The notes below the pieces were generated by a model. That model was given only the letters and a program-made list of their open reading frames with translations. It was not told the DNA's origin and ran no database searches. Shown here piece after piece: positions 18,596 to 27,910 of a stretch of 64,000 bases of DNA. Numbering within the stretch: position 1 is the first letter of the stretch; the number at the start of each line of letters is the position of its first letter. Source of the DNA: Chryseobacterium sp. KACC 21268 (GTDB taxonomy: Bacteria > Bacteroidota > Bacteroidia > Flavobacteriales > Weeksellaceae); NCBI GenBank assembly GCA_028736075.1, contig CP117875.1, positions 434,001 to 498,000 of the forward strand. The letters are read 5' to 3'. The translations under genes and the position numbers were made by a program.

Positions 18596-19276
18596 ATGAT
18601 AATAGGTAGAGGACTTTTAGCATCTCTTTTTGCAGAAAACGATAAAGAAAACACAGTTTTTTTCGCGTCGGGCGTGTCTAATTCTCTGGAAAACAGACCC
18701 GAAGAATTCCTGAGAGAGGAAACGTTAATTAGAAAGACCATTGAAGCCAATCCTGAGAAAATTTTTGTCTATTTCTCTACTTGCAGCATTTATGATTCTT
18801 CCAAAACAACCAGCGATTATGTGCTTCACAAGCTAAAAATGGAGCAAATTATTAAAAGCGATTGCAAGAAATATCTGATTTTGAGAGTCAGTAACGCCGT
18901 TGGAAAAGGCGGTAATCCAAATCTTCTGATGAACTACCTCGTGCGTTCTATCAAAAATAACGAAACGATAAATGTTCATACGAAGGCAACGCGAAACCTA
19001 ATCGATGCGGATGATATCAAGAATATTACATTTGATTTATTAGACCATCAAACCCTTAATAAAATTATCAATGTGGCCTACATCCAGAATTATGTGATCA
19101 TTGAAATTTTAGAAATCATCGAACGTTTTTACAAAACAAAATTAGACCTGAATCTTATAAAAAGTGGTTCCGGATATGATATCAATGTTCCTGATGTAGA
19201 AGATTACTTCCGAAATCACGGTCTTACAAACAAAGAATCTTATCTTTGCAAAATCTTAGAGAAATATTACTCTTAA
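18596..19276 (+). CDS. Short NAD-dependent epimerase/dehydratase-like protein
   Basis: 226 residues, about 80-100 shorter than usual extended SDRs. The dinucleotide motif is reduced to GRGLLA (4-9) with no long N-terminal strand; YFSTCSIYD keeps the Ser, and SDYVLHK keeps a YxxxK pair (about Y81, K85). The product loses most of the C-terminal substrate domain. It lies between the duplicated transferase and the wbpP-like gene. It may be a sugar 4-ketoreductase with a small substrate domain, or a decayed epimerase; intact frame and spacing argue against a pseudogene. Confidence 0.6.
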   Translation: MIIGRGLLASLFAENDKENTVFFASGVSNSLENRPEEFLREETLIRKTIEANPEKIFVYFSTCSIYDSSKTTSDYVLHKLKMEQIIKSDCKKYLILRVSNAVGKGGNPNLLMNYLVRSIKNNETINVHTKATRNLIDADDIKNITFDLLDHQTLNKIINVAYIQNYVIIEILEIIERFYKTKLDLNLIKSGSGYDINVPDVEDYFRNHGLTNKESYLCKILEKYYS

Positions 19277-19280
19277 AACT

Positions 19281-20276
19281 ATGAACAATTTTAAAGAAAA
19301 ACTAAGTAACAAAAACATATTAGTCACTGGTGGCGCAGGTTTCATTGGATCAAACCTTTGCGAAGAGCTTTTGAACCTCGGTGCAAATGTCACTTGCCTG
19401 GATAACTTTTCTACAGGCTTGCGAGAGAATCTGGAAGCTATCAAAGACAATCCAAAATTCAAGCTCATCGAAGGCGATATCAGAAATTTGGAAGATTGCA
19501 AAAAAGCCTGTGAAAACCAACATTTCGTCTTGCACGAGGCGGCGCTTGGATCTGTTCCCAGATCTATCAACGATCCTATCACAAGCAATGATGTGAACGT
19601 GGGTGGATATCTTAATATGCTAGTTGCGGCAAGAGATTGTGGTGTGAAAAGATTTGTTTACGCAGCAAGTTCTTCTACTTATGGTGATTCTGAAAGCCTT
19701 CCAAAAGTGGAAGACGTAATTGGGAAACCACTCTCACCGTACGCCATTACAAAATACGTGAATGAGCTGTACGCCGATGTTTTCAAAAGGACTTATGATT
19801 TTGACACGATTGGCCTGAGATATTTCAATGTTTTTGGAAGAAAACAAAATCCCAATGGCGCCTATGCTGCGGTAATTCCGAAGTTTGTGATGCAACTGAT
19901 GAATCACGAATCGCCTGTCATCAATGGTGGTGGCGAGTATTCCAGAGATTTCACTTACATCGATAATGTAATCTTAATGAATCTTTTGGCATTGACTTCA
20001 GAAAACCCTGAATCTCAAAATCAAGTTTACAATACAGCCTTCGGAGAAAGAACAACTCTTAATGATCTTGTAAAATACCTGAAACAATATTTATCAGATT
20101 TTGATGCTAAAATTGCAGATGTGGAAATCATCTACGGTGATTACAGAAAAGGAGACGTACCACACTCTCTTGCAAGCATCGACAAAGCAAAAAGTCTATT
20201 GGAATATCAGCCAAAACATTCTATGAAAGATGGACTGAAGGAAGCTGTGAACTGGTATTGGGAAAATTTAAAATAA
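19281..20276 (+). CDS. wbpP: UDP-N-acetylglucosamine 4-epimerase (WbpP/TviC-like)
   Basis: 331 residues. Extended SDR with GGAGFIGSN (17-25), the [13 protein letters not shown] segment (88-99) that is the mark of WbpP/TviC enzymes acting on N-acetylated UDP-hexosamines, AASSSTYGD (128-136) and Y154xxxK158. It interconverts UDP-GlcNAc and UDP-GalNAc (or the uronic forms). The next gene codes for the matching 6-dehydrogenase, so together they make UDP-GalNAcA, a common acidic sugar of O-antigens and capsules. Confidence 0.85.
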   Translation: MNNFKEKLSNKNILVTGGAGFIGSNLCEELLNLGANVTCLDNFSTGLRENLEAIKDNPKFKLIEGDIRNLEDCKKACENQHFVLHEAALGSVPRSINDPITSNDVNVGGYLNMLVAARDCGVKRFVYAASSSTYGDSESLPKVEDVIGKPLSPYAITKYVNELYADVFKRTYDFDTIGLRYFNVFGRKQNPNGAYAAVIPKFVMQLMNHESPVINGGGEYSRDFTYIDNVILMNLLALTSENPESQNQVYNTAFGERTTLNDLVKYLKQYLSDFDAKIADVEIIYGDYRKGDVPHSLASIDKAKSLLEYQPKHSMKDGLKEAVNWYWENLK

Positions 20277-20284
20277 AAAAAATA

Positions 20285-21571
20285 ATGAATCATAAAATTA
20301 CAATAATCGGATTAGGCTATGTTGGGCTGCCACTAGCAAGATTATTTTCAACTAAATATCCTGTTGTAGGATTTGATATTAATGAAAAAAGAATTGGCGA
20401 GCTGAATGCCGGAAAAGATGACACATTGGAAGTTTCTGATGAACTTCTACAATCTGCCCTGGTAAAAAGCAATCCGAAACAAGAGGAAACTGGTTTGTTT
20501 TGTTCTAATAAATTAGAAGACATCGCAGATTCCAATATCTATGTTGTTACAGTTCCAACACCGGTTGACAAAAACAACCGCCCAGATCTTACTCCGCTTT
20601 ACAAAGCAAGCGAAACTGTGGCAAAGGTCCTTAAGAAAGGTGACATCGTTATTTATGAATCAACGGTTTATCCTGGCGTTACGGAGGAAGAATGTATTCC
20701 TGTTTTAGAAAAAAATACAGGATTAAAGTTCAATGTTGACTTCTTTGCAGGCTATTCCCCAGAAAGAATAAACCCAGGAGATAAACTTCACACGGTAGAG
20801 AAAATCTTGAAAGTAACCGCAGGATCCAATCCTGAAATCGGAAAAATAGTAGATGACCTTTACAATTCTGTAATCGAAGCTGGGACTTATCTTGCTCCAA
20901 CCATCAAAGTTGCAGAAGCTGCAAAAGTGATAGAAAACTCACAGAGAGATATTAATATTGCTTTTGTAAATGAACTGGCAAAGATTTTCAATCTGATGAA
21001 CATCGACACACACGAAGTTTTGAAAGCTGCCGGAACCAAATGGAATTTCCTTCCTTTCAAACCAGGTTTGGTTGGCGGGCATTGCATTGGTGTAGATCCT
21101 TATTATCTGGCTCAGAAAGCGCAGGAATTTGGCTATCATCCAGAAATCATCTTGGCTGGACGAAGAATGAACGACAGCATGGGACAATACGTTGCAAGTG
21201 AAGCTGTTAAGCAAATGCTTAAAAAAGACCTGAAAGTAAATGGCTCGGAAGTTTTGGTGCTTGGCTTTACATTCAAAGAAAATTGCCCGGATGTCAGAAA
21301 TACGAAAGTTGTAGATGTGGTTAGAAATCTGGAAGACTACGGTATTAATGTTAGCATTTTCGATCCTTGGGCAAATCCGGACGAAGTGAGACACGAATAT
21401 GGACTGGAAACATCAACCAAAATGCCTTTCAAAAAATATGAAGCTGTCGTACTAGCCGTTTCTCACAAAGAGTTTGAAACGCTAAACATCAAAAATCTAC
21501 TTTCCGAAAATGGAATTATCTATGATGTGAAAGGAATTTTGGAACAAGGCGATTGTGTGACAAGACTATAA
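20285..21571 (+). CDS. wbpO: UDP-N-acetyl-D-galactosamine/glucosamine 6-dehydrogenase (WbpO/TviB-like)
   Basis: 428 residues from the ATG at 20285; an in-frame TTG at 20258 would add nine residues overlapping wbpP and is rejected because the nucleotide-binding strand ([13 protein letters not shown]) starts right after the ATG. Oxidises the C6 hydroxyl twice with NAD, via the catalytic cysteine C267 in [26 protein letters not shown] and PTPVD are typical of the WbpO/TviB branch rather than UDP-glucose dehydrogenase. Last plus-strand gene before a converging minus-strand gene 1 nt away. Confidence 0.88.
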   Translation: MNHKITIIGLGYVGLPLARLFSTKYPVVGFDINEKRIGELNAGKDDTLEVSDELLQSALVKSNPKQEETGLFCSNKLEDIADSNIYVVTVPTPVDKNNRPDLTPLYKASETVAKVLKKGDIVIYESTVYPGVTEEECIPVLEKNTGLKFNVDFFAGYSPERINPGDKLHTVEKILKVTAGSNPEIGKIVDDLYNSVIEAGTYLAPTIKVAEAAKVIENSQRDINIAFVNELAKIFNLMNIDTHEVLKAAGTKWNFLPFKPGLVGGHCIGVDPYYLAQKAQEFGYHPEIILAGRRMNDSMGQYVASEAVKQMLKKDLKVNGSEVLVLGFTFKENCPDVRNTKVVDVVRNLEDYGINVSIFDPWANPDEVRHEYGLETSTKMPFKKYEAVVLAVSHKEFETLNIKNLLSENGIIYDVKGILEQGDCVTRL

Positions 21572-22567
21572 TTACTTTCCAAATCTCCATCGGAAAAACG
21601 GATATCCAATAAACAAAGGCAGGCGATAAAATAAGTCCTGCTTTTTTAGTTTCTTAGAATAATCTGCGGACAAATAATCCTTCAAGCCCAAAGATTTCAT
21701 TTGGTTATATGCCTTGTAGCTTCGTTTCCAAAGCATTTCGTTTTTCTGTGCTTTCCAGTTCATTTCCAAAGTCATTCCTTTGAAATCCACCAGATATTCC
21801 AGAATTAATTTTTTCCTTGCAGCATCCTTTTCGTCCCGGTAAGCCTTATCCATGTAGGAAGCAATCGTAATCCAATTACCAAAATGTTTTTCTCCACGAT
21901 TATGAATAATAGAAGCACCGTGGAAATAGTACAAGTAAGTATCTTCTCTTAAGAAAGCAATCTTACTGAATTTCAACATACTCTGAAAACTCCAAAGAAC
22001 ATCCTGAGAGAAAAGATCTTTCACAAAGTACAGCTGGTGTTTCATCAGAAAATCCATTCGCACAAGCTTATCACAAGCCATTACCGGATATTCTCCTTTC
22101 ACAAAGTTCCAGACAATCTCTTTGTTTCCTTCCAGAATATCTTTTTTAGAAGTAATTGGAAAGTAATTTCTCTTCCAGTTTTCTTCCTCATTGATGCAGA
22201 CGCTTTGCCCCAGAACCATCTCGGCATCTGTTTCCTCTGCCCGTTTGACAAGATGATCAATCGCATAGTCTGTAATTTCATCATCGCTGTCAAGAAAATA
22301 AATATACTTGCCCTTTGCCAGATCCATCCCTGCATTTCTTGCCATAGACAAACCTTGATTGGTCGGCTGATTAAAAACAATAAAATTAAATTCCGGATTT
22401 TTCTGAATGAATTTTTCAGCAATTTCCATCGATGCATCCGGCGTCACATCATTTACCAATATGCATTCTATGTTTTTATAAATTTGATTGACAACCGATT
22501 GCAAACATCTTTCAATGAATTTTTCGACTTTGTAAACAGGAATGACAATGGTAACAAGAGGATTCAT
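21572..22567 (-). CDS. Family 2 glycosyltransferase
   Basis: 331 residues from the ATG at 22567 (MNPLVTIVIPVYK). The open frame runs on to 23008, but that extension is antisense to the acyltransferase gene at 22655 and contains no family sequence. GT-A motifs: ILVNDVTPDAS and FLDSDDE (about 93-99). The sequence after residue 200 is rich in basic and aromatic residues, as in GT2 enzymes that lie on the membrane surface. A -7 element for it is at 22607-22600. Confidence 0.85.
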   Translation of the reverse strand: MNPLVTIVIPVYKVEKFIERCLQSVVNQIYKNIECILVNDVTPDASMEIAEKFIQKNPEFNFIVFNQPTNQGLSMARNAGMDLAKGKYIYFLDSDDEITDYAIDHLVKRAEETDAEMVLGQSVCINEEENWKRNYFPITSKKDILEGNKEIVWNFVKGEYPVMACDKLVRMDFLMKHQLYFVKDLFSQDVLWSFQSMLKFSKIAFLREDTYLYYFHGASIIHNRGEKHFGNWITIASYMDKAYRDEKDAARKKLILEYLVDFKGMTLEMNWKAQKNEMLWKRSYKAYNQMKSLGLKDYLSADYSKKLKKQDLFYRLPLFIGYPFFRWRFGK

Positions 22568-22599
22568 CTGGGCGTGTTGTTTAATTTTATTAATTTTAG

Positions 22600-22607
22600 C
22601 AAAAATA
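22600..22607 (-). promoter_or_regulatory. -7 element for the minus-strand GT2 gene
   Basis: TATTTTTG on the minus strand, a perfect TAnnTTTG, 33 nt before the start at 22567. No TTTG is found at the -33 position. Together with 22631-22638 it makes the 87-nt gap a divergent promoter region. Confidence 0.45.
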
Positions 22608-22630
22608 GAAATAAAATCGGGCATTAACTT

Positions 22631-22638
22631 TATATTTG
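22631..22638 (+). promoter_or_regulatory. -7 element for the acyltransferase gene at 22655
   Basis: TATATTTG, a perfect match to TAnnTTTG, 17 nt before the ATG, giving a very short leader. No -33 match. Would start a new transcript covering 22655-25185. Confidence 0.45.
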
Positions 22639-22654
22639 TACCAATTAGAACACG

Positions 22655-23182
22655 ATGGAATTTTTCGCAAAAATCATTTTTAAAATCCTGAAAGAGAACA
22701 CGCTCGCCAACATTCGGAAAAACAAAAATTCGAAGATTGGAAGCGCTTTCAGAATAGGAAATTATTCCAATTTTTCCATTGATGCTTCTGCTTCTCTGAT
22801 GATTGGCGACGGCGTAAGCTTCAGAAATTACTGCAACTTTGTTTTGGCAAAAAATGCAAAAGTGATTTTGGAAAACAATGTTTTTATGAATAATTACTGC
22901 TCCATCAATGCCATCGAAAAAATCGAAATCGGAGAAAATACATTGTTTGGAGAGGGTGTAAAACTCTACGATCACAATCACGAATATTCCCAAAACAAAG
23001 TAGAACACAGGAAATTCACAACAGCGCCAATCAAAATTGGAAAAGACTGCTGGCTAGGAAGCAACGTTACCGTACTGAAAGGCGTTACAATTGGCGACAA
23101 CTGTATCATTGGTGCAGGCTGCCTGATTTATAAAGATGTTCCTGCTGGAAGCGTTGTCAAATTAAAACAAGATTTAATTTAA
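22655..23182 (+). CDS. Left-handed beta-helix O-acyltransferase
   Basis: 175 residues. Hexapeptide repeats run from about residue 45 to 165 (IGDGVSFRNY, IGENTLFGEG, IGKDCWLGSNVTV, IGDNCIIGAG), and YDHNHEYS (about 108-115) holds the catalytic histidine of the maltose/galactoside acetyltransferase type. Likely O-acetylates a glycan sugar. The gene starts a short plus-strand run with the GT2 gene 1 nt behind it. Confidence 0.83.
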   Translation: MEFFAKIIFKILKENTLANIRKNKNSKIGSAFRIGNYSNFSIDASASLMIGDGVSFRNYCNFVLAKNAKVILENNVFMNNYCSINAIEKIEIGENTLFGEGVKLYDHNHEYSQNKVEHRKFTTAPIKIGKDCWLGSNVTVLKGVTIGDNCIIGAGCLIYKDVPAGSVVKLKQDLI

Positions 23183-23183
23183 G

Positions 23184-24149
23184 ATGAATCCAAAAATTTC
23201 TGTCGTAATGTCGGTCTACAATGGCGACAATTTCGTGGCTCAAAGTGTGCAGGCAATTCTGGATCAGACGTTTCAGGATTTCGAATTTATTATTATTGAT
23301 GATGCTTCTACAGATAAAACCTGGGAAATTCTAAATCAATTCTCAGAGAAAGACGCTAGATTAAGGCTTTTCAGAAACGAACAAAATATTGGTCCGGCAG
23401 GTTTCATCAGAAATCTTAATTTCGGCTGCAAACAGGCCAAAGGTAAATACATCGCAAGGATAGATCACGACGACATTTCCAGAAAAGACCGTTTCCAACT
23501 GCAATATGATTTCTTAGAAGATAATCCCGACATTTTTATCGTCGGTGCCGGTTTGAAAAAAGTAGATGAAACAGGAAATGATCTTGGAGAAATGCGTGCT
23601 CCACTCAATGATGCTGAGATCCGGAAAGTAATGCCGAAAAAGATCTCACTCTACCATCCCGTCATTATGTTCAGGAAGGAATTCTACGAAGATTTCTACC
23701 GGGAAAAGATGCGATATTGTGAAGATTACGATTTCTATTTCAGAGTAATGACGGACCATCTGAAAATGGCAAATCTGGACGAAAGTCTTTTGGAATACAG
23801 GATTCTGCAAAACTCACTTTCCCGCGAGCAGGACAAAGTGATTAAGAATCTCTTCATCAATCAATGTAAAGTTTTTTACAAAGAACGTTTGGCAACAGGC
23901 AAGGATTCTTACGCCATTTTTGACCCGAACACGTTTTTGAATATATATAAAAATCCATCCAAAGATCTACTTCAAACTGCAATCGCCGTTTCAAAAAAAT
24001 ATTACGATTTTTCCGGGTTTCAAAAACTGATGAAAATGTACAGAGAATTGTTCAGTTCGGATCTTTTTTATCTTAAGAATTCTATTTTCCTGACACTCGG
24101 AGAATCTATGTTTTACAAAAATTCTAAGTTGATCAATCAACTCGATTAA
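23184..24149 (+). CDS. Family 2 glycosyltransferase
   Basis: 321 residues. Canonical GT-A start ISVVMSVYNGDNFVAQSV (5-22), IIDDASTDKTW (37-47) and ARIDHDDIS (about 91-99). The segment YCEDYDFYFRV in the second half is the ED-type acceptor motif. Follows the acyltransferase by 1 nt. Cytosolic; specificity unknown. Confidence 0.88.
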   Translation: MNPKISVVMSVYNGDNFVAQSVQAILDQTFQDFEFIIIDDASTDKTWEILNQFSEKDARLRLFRNEQNIGPAGFIRNLNFGCKQAKGKYIARIDHDDISRKDRFQLQYDFLEDNPDIFIVGAGLKKVDETGNDLGEMRAPLNDAEIRKVMPKKISLYHPVIMFRKEFYEDFYREKMRYCEDYDFYFRVMTDHLKMANLDESLLEYRILQNSLSREQDKVIKNLFINQCKVFYKERLATGKDSYAIFDPNTFLNIYKNPSKDLLQTAIAVSKKYYDFSGFQKLMKMYRELFSSDLFYLKNSIFLTLGESMFYKNSKLINQLD

Positions 24150-24165
24150 AACTTTAAAAACACTT

Positions 24166-25185
24166 ATGACAGATATTTTCATCAAATCTTTTAACCGTCC
24201 TTTTTACCTAGACAGATGCATCTCTTCTATCGAAAAATTTGTATCCGGAGATTTTAGAATTAAGGTTTTGGATGACGGCACGCCCGAAAAATATCTGGAC
24301 AAAATCAGAAAAAAACATCCGAACATAGAAATTTTGCTTTCGGATAATTATCACGGAAAGATCAAAGCAATAGAGGAAAATTTAGCTTCCGGAAAAGCTG
24401 TCAATGGTTTTGAAATTCCCACAAAATTCTGGTTCGAAAATGTAAAAAAAGGATCCGATTATGTGATTGTAACAGAGGATGATGTTTGGTTTACCAATCC
24501 AATCAATGTGGATGAATTATCTAACCAAGCGAAAAAACACGATATCAATCTTCTAAAACTTGGCTGGCTTGGCAATGAGTCTGAGAGAGAAGATCTTAAC
24601 TTAAAGTCTATTTCCGAAACAGTTGAATCTGCACAGCCAAAGGGACTTCTTTTCTTTTCAAAAAGATGGATGCACGCTTTTTTTTACAATGATTTCAAAT
24701 TCTATACAATCCTTTATAAATTAGGCAAAGTAGATAATATTACACAAAGAAAATATTGGGCTTTGAACTCCATATTAATGGGATTCTTCAATAAAAGATA
24801 CTGGCTGGAAATCTGGAAGGAAATGGATGGCAAAGTGGATGAAAAGAAACAGCTTATCAACGCTTCACTCTTCTACAAAAACCACAGAAACAATCCCAAC
24901 TTCATTTCAAGATTGAAAAGCGAAGCTATGAAAACCACCTTCCAGTCTTCGGCTACTAATTCTTATCACGAATACGGTTTTGATTTCGACGTCAATCAGT
25001 TTAATCATTTGATCAATGAAGCCTGGTGGAAAGGGAATTTTGACGCATTGGAGAATTTTCCAAAGGATTTTTCTCAGGATTATTTTAAGGCTTTTGTCTC
25101 TGATAAAATTAATATTCCGGAATTTGAAAAATGGGCTGACCAATTTCGCAAACAGTACGAAAATATGGGCTGCAAAACAGAATAA
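24166..25185 (+). CDS. Putative glycosyltransferase, GT-A fold
   Basis: 339 residues. Opens with DIFIKSFNRPFYLDRCISSI (motif at residues 3-22) and has VIVTEDDVWF (about 100-109), an E-D-D metal-binding motif like those of GT2-related families. The middle segment RWMHAFFYND and the C-terminal third are unfamiliar. Placed among transferases of the polysaccharide locus and followed by a converging methyltransferase 5 nt away. Could also be a glycan-modifying nucleotidyltransferase, but the EDD motif after a short beta-alpha-beta start favours a transferase. Confidence 0.6.
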   Translation: MTDIFIKSFNRPFYLDRCISSIEKFVSGDFRIKVLDDGTPEKYLDKIRKKHPNIEILLSDNYHGKIKAIEENLASGKAVNGFEIPTKFWFENVKKGSDYVIVTEDDVWFTNPINVDELSNQAKKHDINLLKLGWLGNESEREDLNLKSISETVESAQPKGLLFFSKRWMHAFFYNDFKFYTILYKLGKVDNITQRKYWALNSILMGFFNKRYWLEIWKEMDGKVDEKKQLINASLFYKNHRNNPNFISRLKSEAMKTTFQSSATNSYHEYGFDFDVNQFNHLINEAWWKGNFDALENFPKDFSQDYFKAFVSDKINIPEFEKWADQFRKQYENMGCKTE

Positions 25186-25190
25186 TAAAA

Positions 25191-25967
25191 TTAATCTTTG
25201 AAAATGAGACCTGCATATTTACCATCAAATTCTACAACATAAGGTTTCAGACCTTTGGTTTCGCAAAAGTCTTTGAAAGCTGCATTGTCTCCAATATCAT
25301 CACTCATAAAAATTCCGCCTTTTCTCACTTTGTTGAATAATAAATTGTAAGCCCAGATTCGGCCATTATAAGATTTGTCACTGTCATAATGTACCACATC
25401 GAATGACTTAGCTTTCGAAAAGATTTTTGGCAGAGATTCTTTGTCTGCAAATCGGTAGAGATTCCAATTTGATCTGTACTTGTCCGGAATCACACAACCC
25501 ACAAAATCTTCACTTTGACTCTGCAGCAGATAAGGCATATCTGAGCTGTAAAGTGTTCCATTCCTGTGAACTAATGATGCCAGAGCAGCAAAAGAAGACC
25601 AACCGTATGCTACGCCAGTTTCTACAGTTTCTTGAGCACTTGTATACTCATTAATGTAATAGATGACACTTAGAGATCCAGCCCCGCCCAATTTCACTGG
25701 TGCTTTCGCCTGAATCTGTAATGCCATTGCAAACTCCTTCGGGAAAATTTTTTCGAAGGGAATAAAAGTCGATTTTAAAATATTTTCTATAAAGTCTTTT
25801 TCAGAAATTGCCAAAGACGCGCACCACTTTTCTGCATCATCTTTTCCACGCAATGCCGAAGAACGGTTAAAGATGTTTTTCCATATTTTTCTTCTTAGTT
25901 CCGGGTAAAGGTCTGGACGTTTCAAGTAAGCAAAAAAAGTAGATGTGATTTCGGAGATTTTACTCAT
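25191..25967 (-). CDS. Class I SAM-dependent methyltransferase
   Basis: 258 residues from the ATG at 25967; the open frame extends 29 codons further, but the extension is unlike the family and runs over the promoter region. The SAM site is ETGVAYGWSS (about 113-122), followed by LYSSDMP and HYDSDKSYNGR, the layout of Methyltransf_24-type enzymes. Sugar or chain-end O-methylation is plausible: methyl caps stop chain growth in some Wzm/Wzt systems, where the Wzt C-terminal domain reads the cap. That link is inference. Confidence 0.75.
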   Translation of the reverse strand: MSKISEITSTFFAYLKRPDLYPELRRKIWKNIFNRSSALRGKDDAEKWCASLAISEKDFIENILKSTFIPFEKIFPKEFAMALQIQAKAPVKLGGAGSLSVIYYINEYTSAQETVETGVAYGWSSFAALASLVHRNGTLYSSDMPYLLQSQSEDFVGCVIPDKYRSNWNLYRFADKESLPKIFSKAKSFDVVHYDSDKSYNGRIWAYNLLFNKVRKGGIFMSDDIGDNAAFKDFCETKGLKPYVVEFDGKYAGLIFKD

Positions 25968-25986
25968 ACTATTTATGTTTGTATTA

Positions 25987-26014
25987 CAAAAATAAAAAAG
26001 TTTTGCACATGCAA
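25987..26014 (-). promoter_or_regulatory. Promoter of the methyltransferase gene
   Basis: Minus strand: TTG (26014-26012), 17-nt spacer, TATTTTTG (25994-25987), a perfect -7 element 20 nt before the start at 25967. It overlaps an inverted repeat shared with the opposite promoter. Confidence 0.5.
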
Positions 26015-26031
26015 TGCTTATATTTGCATTG
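26012..26031. repeat. Inverted repeat in a divergent promoter region
   Basis: CAATGC (26012-26017) and GCATTG (26026-26031) are perfect 6-bp arms around an 8-nt spacer. The plus-strand -7 element TATATTTG (26019-26026) lies inside the repeat and the minus-strand -33 TTG lies in its left arm, so a protein bound here would touch both promoters. A regulator is not identified. Confidence 0.4.
26019..26026 (+). promoter_or_regulatory. -7 element for the GT4 gene at 26057
   Basis: TATATTTG matches TAnnTTTG fully and lies 30 nt before the ATG at 26057. No -33 TTTG at normal spacing. Confidence 0.45.
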
Positions 26032-26056
26032 TGAGAATTTTTTGAAAAAAACACGC

Positions 26057-27214
26057 ATGAATCGAAAAATAAATATCCTTTTCAGACACCGATCTATGGA
26101 AATGGGAGGTGTAGAAAAAGTAATTTTGGGCCTTCTGGACAATCTTAATAAAAATAAATTTGACATCACTTATCTGGTCAGTCTTTATCAGGGTGAGTTA
26201 CGGGATAAGGTTCCTTCTCACATTAATTATGTGAAAATAAATACAGGGAAGGAGGATTTCTCACAAAATCCAATCATTAACAAGGTCCAACTTACGATGA
26301 GAGGTCTGAAGATCAAATTTCTGCAGACTTTCCCCAACCTCATTGACAAAATCTTTTTGGACAAAAAATTTGATGTTGAAATTGCTTCATCTTACACGGA
26401 TTTTGCTTCCGTTCTTGCTAGTTCTGACAGAGATTCCAAAAAAATAGGTTGGTTCCATTCGGACATTACTTTCCCAAAAATGCAACCCATTGTTCCATTA
26501 CTTTTGAGCCAGATTCCTAGATTTGACTATTTTATTTTTGGTTCTCAACAGACAAAAGACATTCTGGTAGAAACCTATCCAGATCTCAAACTTCCTGAGA
26601 ATGAAGTCATTTTAAATGCAATTCCTATTGAAGAAATCAAAGAAAAAGCAGGAGAGTTTGTTCCTGATTTTGAAACTAAGGACCCTGTTTTTGTTTCTGT
26701 CGGAAGACTACATTCCAGAAAAGGATATCGCAAACTTATAGAAGTGCATGCCCAGCTAATCAAAGATGGTTTTCCTCACAAAATTGTTATCATTGGTGAT
26801 GGCGAGGAAATGGAGAACCTCAGAAACCTAATTGCGGAACTGGGAGTGGAACATTCTTTTATTTTGAAGGGATCTCTCCTCAATCCTTATCCTTATGTGA
26901 AAAATGCAGATTTTTTCATAATGCCTTCCGAGTCCGAAGGTTGGCCATTGATCATTGCAGATACTTTGATTCTTCAAAAACCAATCCTATCAACAGCAGT
27001 TGGGGGAATCCCGGAAATGATCACTCATCAGAAAAATGGATACCTCATCAATTATGATTCAAAAGAAATATATGATGCGATGAGGGAATTCATGACAAAT
27101 AAAAATTTGATTGCAGACATACAGGAAAATCTAAAAAACTCTGAGGAGCAATTTGATAATCAAAAGATTTTCGATGCAGTTGAAAATATCATTATTAATT
27201 TAGCAAAAAAATAA
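26057..27214 (+). CDS. Group 1 (GT4) glycosyltransferase
   Basis: 385 residues from the ATG at 26057; an open extension back to 25979 runs over the promoter and is rejected. GT-B features: HRSMEMGGVEKVILGLL at the acceptor side, FVSVGRLHSRKGY, VIIGDGEE and MPSESEGWPLIIADTL with the donor-binding E-x7-D variant. The close relative at 28865-30010 has the same GG-[VA]-EKV start. Probably adds a sugar to a growing chain. Confidence 0.87.
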   Translation: MNRKINILFRHRSMEMGGVEKVILGLLDNLNKNKFDITYLVSLYQGELRDKVPSHINYVKINTGKEDFSQNPIINKVQLTMRGLKIKFLQTFPNLIDKIFLDKKFDVEIASSYTDFASVLASSDRDSKKIGWFHSDITFPKMQPIVPLLLSQIPRFDYFIFGSQQTKDILVETYPDLKLPENEVILNAIPIEEIKEKAGEFVPDFETKDPVFVSVGRLHSRKGYRKLIEVHAQLIKDGFPHKIVIIGDGEEMENLRNLIAELGVEHSFILKGSLLNPYPYVKNADFFIMPSESEGWPLIIADTLILQKPILSTAVGGIPEMITHQKNGYLINYDSKEIYDAMREFMTNKNLIADIQENLKNSEEQFDNQKIFDAVENIIINLAKK

Positions 27215-27215
27215 T

Positions 27216-27776
27216 ATGACTTTATTATATCGGATTATTTTAAAAATTCATAATATTTACATCACTTTGATCAAGAATATTACAATTACACTTGCAAAGG
27301 AGAGAGGTCTTAAAGTTGGAAAAAATCTATTTGTACAAGGCATTCCAGATTTTGGTTCTGAACCTTTTCTTGTAGAAATTGGCGACAATGTAACGCTTGC
27401 TGAGAATGTTTCTTTTATCAATCACGGTGGAGATGCAAGGGTGACAAAAAATATTGAAAAATATAAAGACGGCAGATTTTTCGGAAGAATAAAGATTGGC
27501 AATAATACTTTCATCGGAAAAGGAACCATTATTCTACCGGGTGTCAAGATTGGAGACAACTGTATCATTGGTTCTTTAAGTATTGTAAGCTCATCTATAC
27601 CAGACAACTACGTTTACGGTGGTATTCCGGCAAAAAAAATATGTAGTATTGATGAATATGGAGAGAGATTATTGGCTAACACTGTCGTTTATGACCTAGA
27701 GTTGGAGAAAGACAGAAAAAAGCTCGAACATTATTTGAAAAATAATTTACCACACCAATATAAGGCTGTTAAATAA
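27216..27776 (+). CDS. Left-handed beta-helix acyltransferase
   Basis: 186 residues. Hexapeptide rungs from about residue 50 (IGDNVTLAENV, IGNNTFIGKG, IGDNCIIGSLSI) and the closing YGGIPAKKI mark a WbbJ-like O-acetyltransferase; FINHGGDAR (about 68-76) carries the catalytic His. A 30-residue Lys/Glu-rich tail follows. Starts 1 nt after the GT4 gene. Confidence 0.82.
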   Translation: MTLLYRIILKIHNIYITLIKNITITLAKERGLKVGKNLFVQGIPDFGSEPFLVEIGDNVTLAENVSFINHGGDARVTKNIEKYKDGRFFGRIKIGNNTFIGKGTIILPGVKIGDNCIIGSLSIVSSSIPDNYVYGGIPAKKICSIDEYGERLLANTVVYDLELEKDRKKLEHYLKNNLPHQYKAVK

Positions 27777-27854
27777 ATTCTATGTAACCAAGTAATAATA
27801 TCCTAAAAACTAACTAATCTATTAATTTCATAAAAATCACTCAACCATTAATTC

Positions 27855-27888
27855 TTTGCAAAACATTATTTTAAGATGCTTATCTTTG
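27855..27888 (+). promoter_or_regulatory. Promoter of the FabH-like gene
   Basis: TTTG at 27855-27858 and TATCTTTG at 27881-27888 (perfect -7) with a 22-nt spacer, slightly longer than usual. It lies 22 nt before the ATG at 27911, in the 134-nt gap after the acyltransferase; the rest of that gap shows nothing else. Confidence 0.5.
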
Positions 27889-27910
27889 CAAAAATTTACC
27901 CCACGCTAAT

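Noticed and set aside
22037-22627. 196-codon plus-strand frame
   Set aside because: Shadow of the GT2 gene at 21572-22567; translated product is without motifs.
22568-23008. N-terminal extension of the minus-strand GT2 frame
   Set aside because: Antisense to the acyltransferase at 22655 and contains no GT sequence; the GT-A fold begins right at the ATG at 22567.
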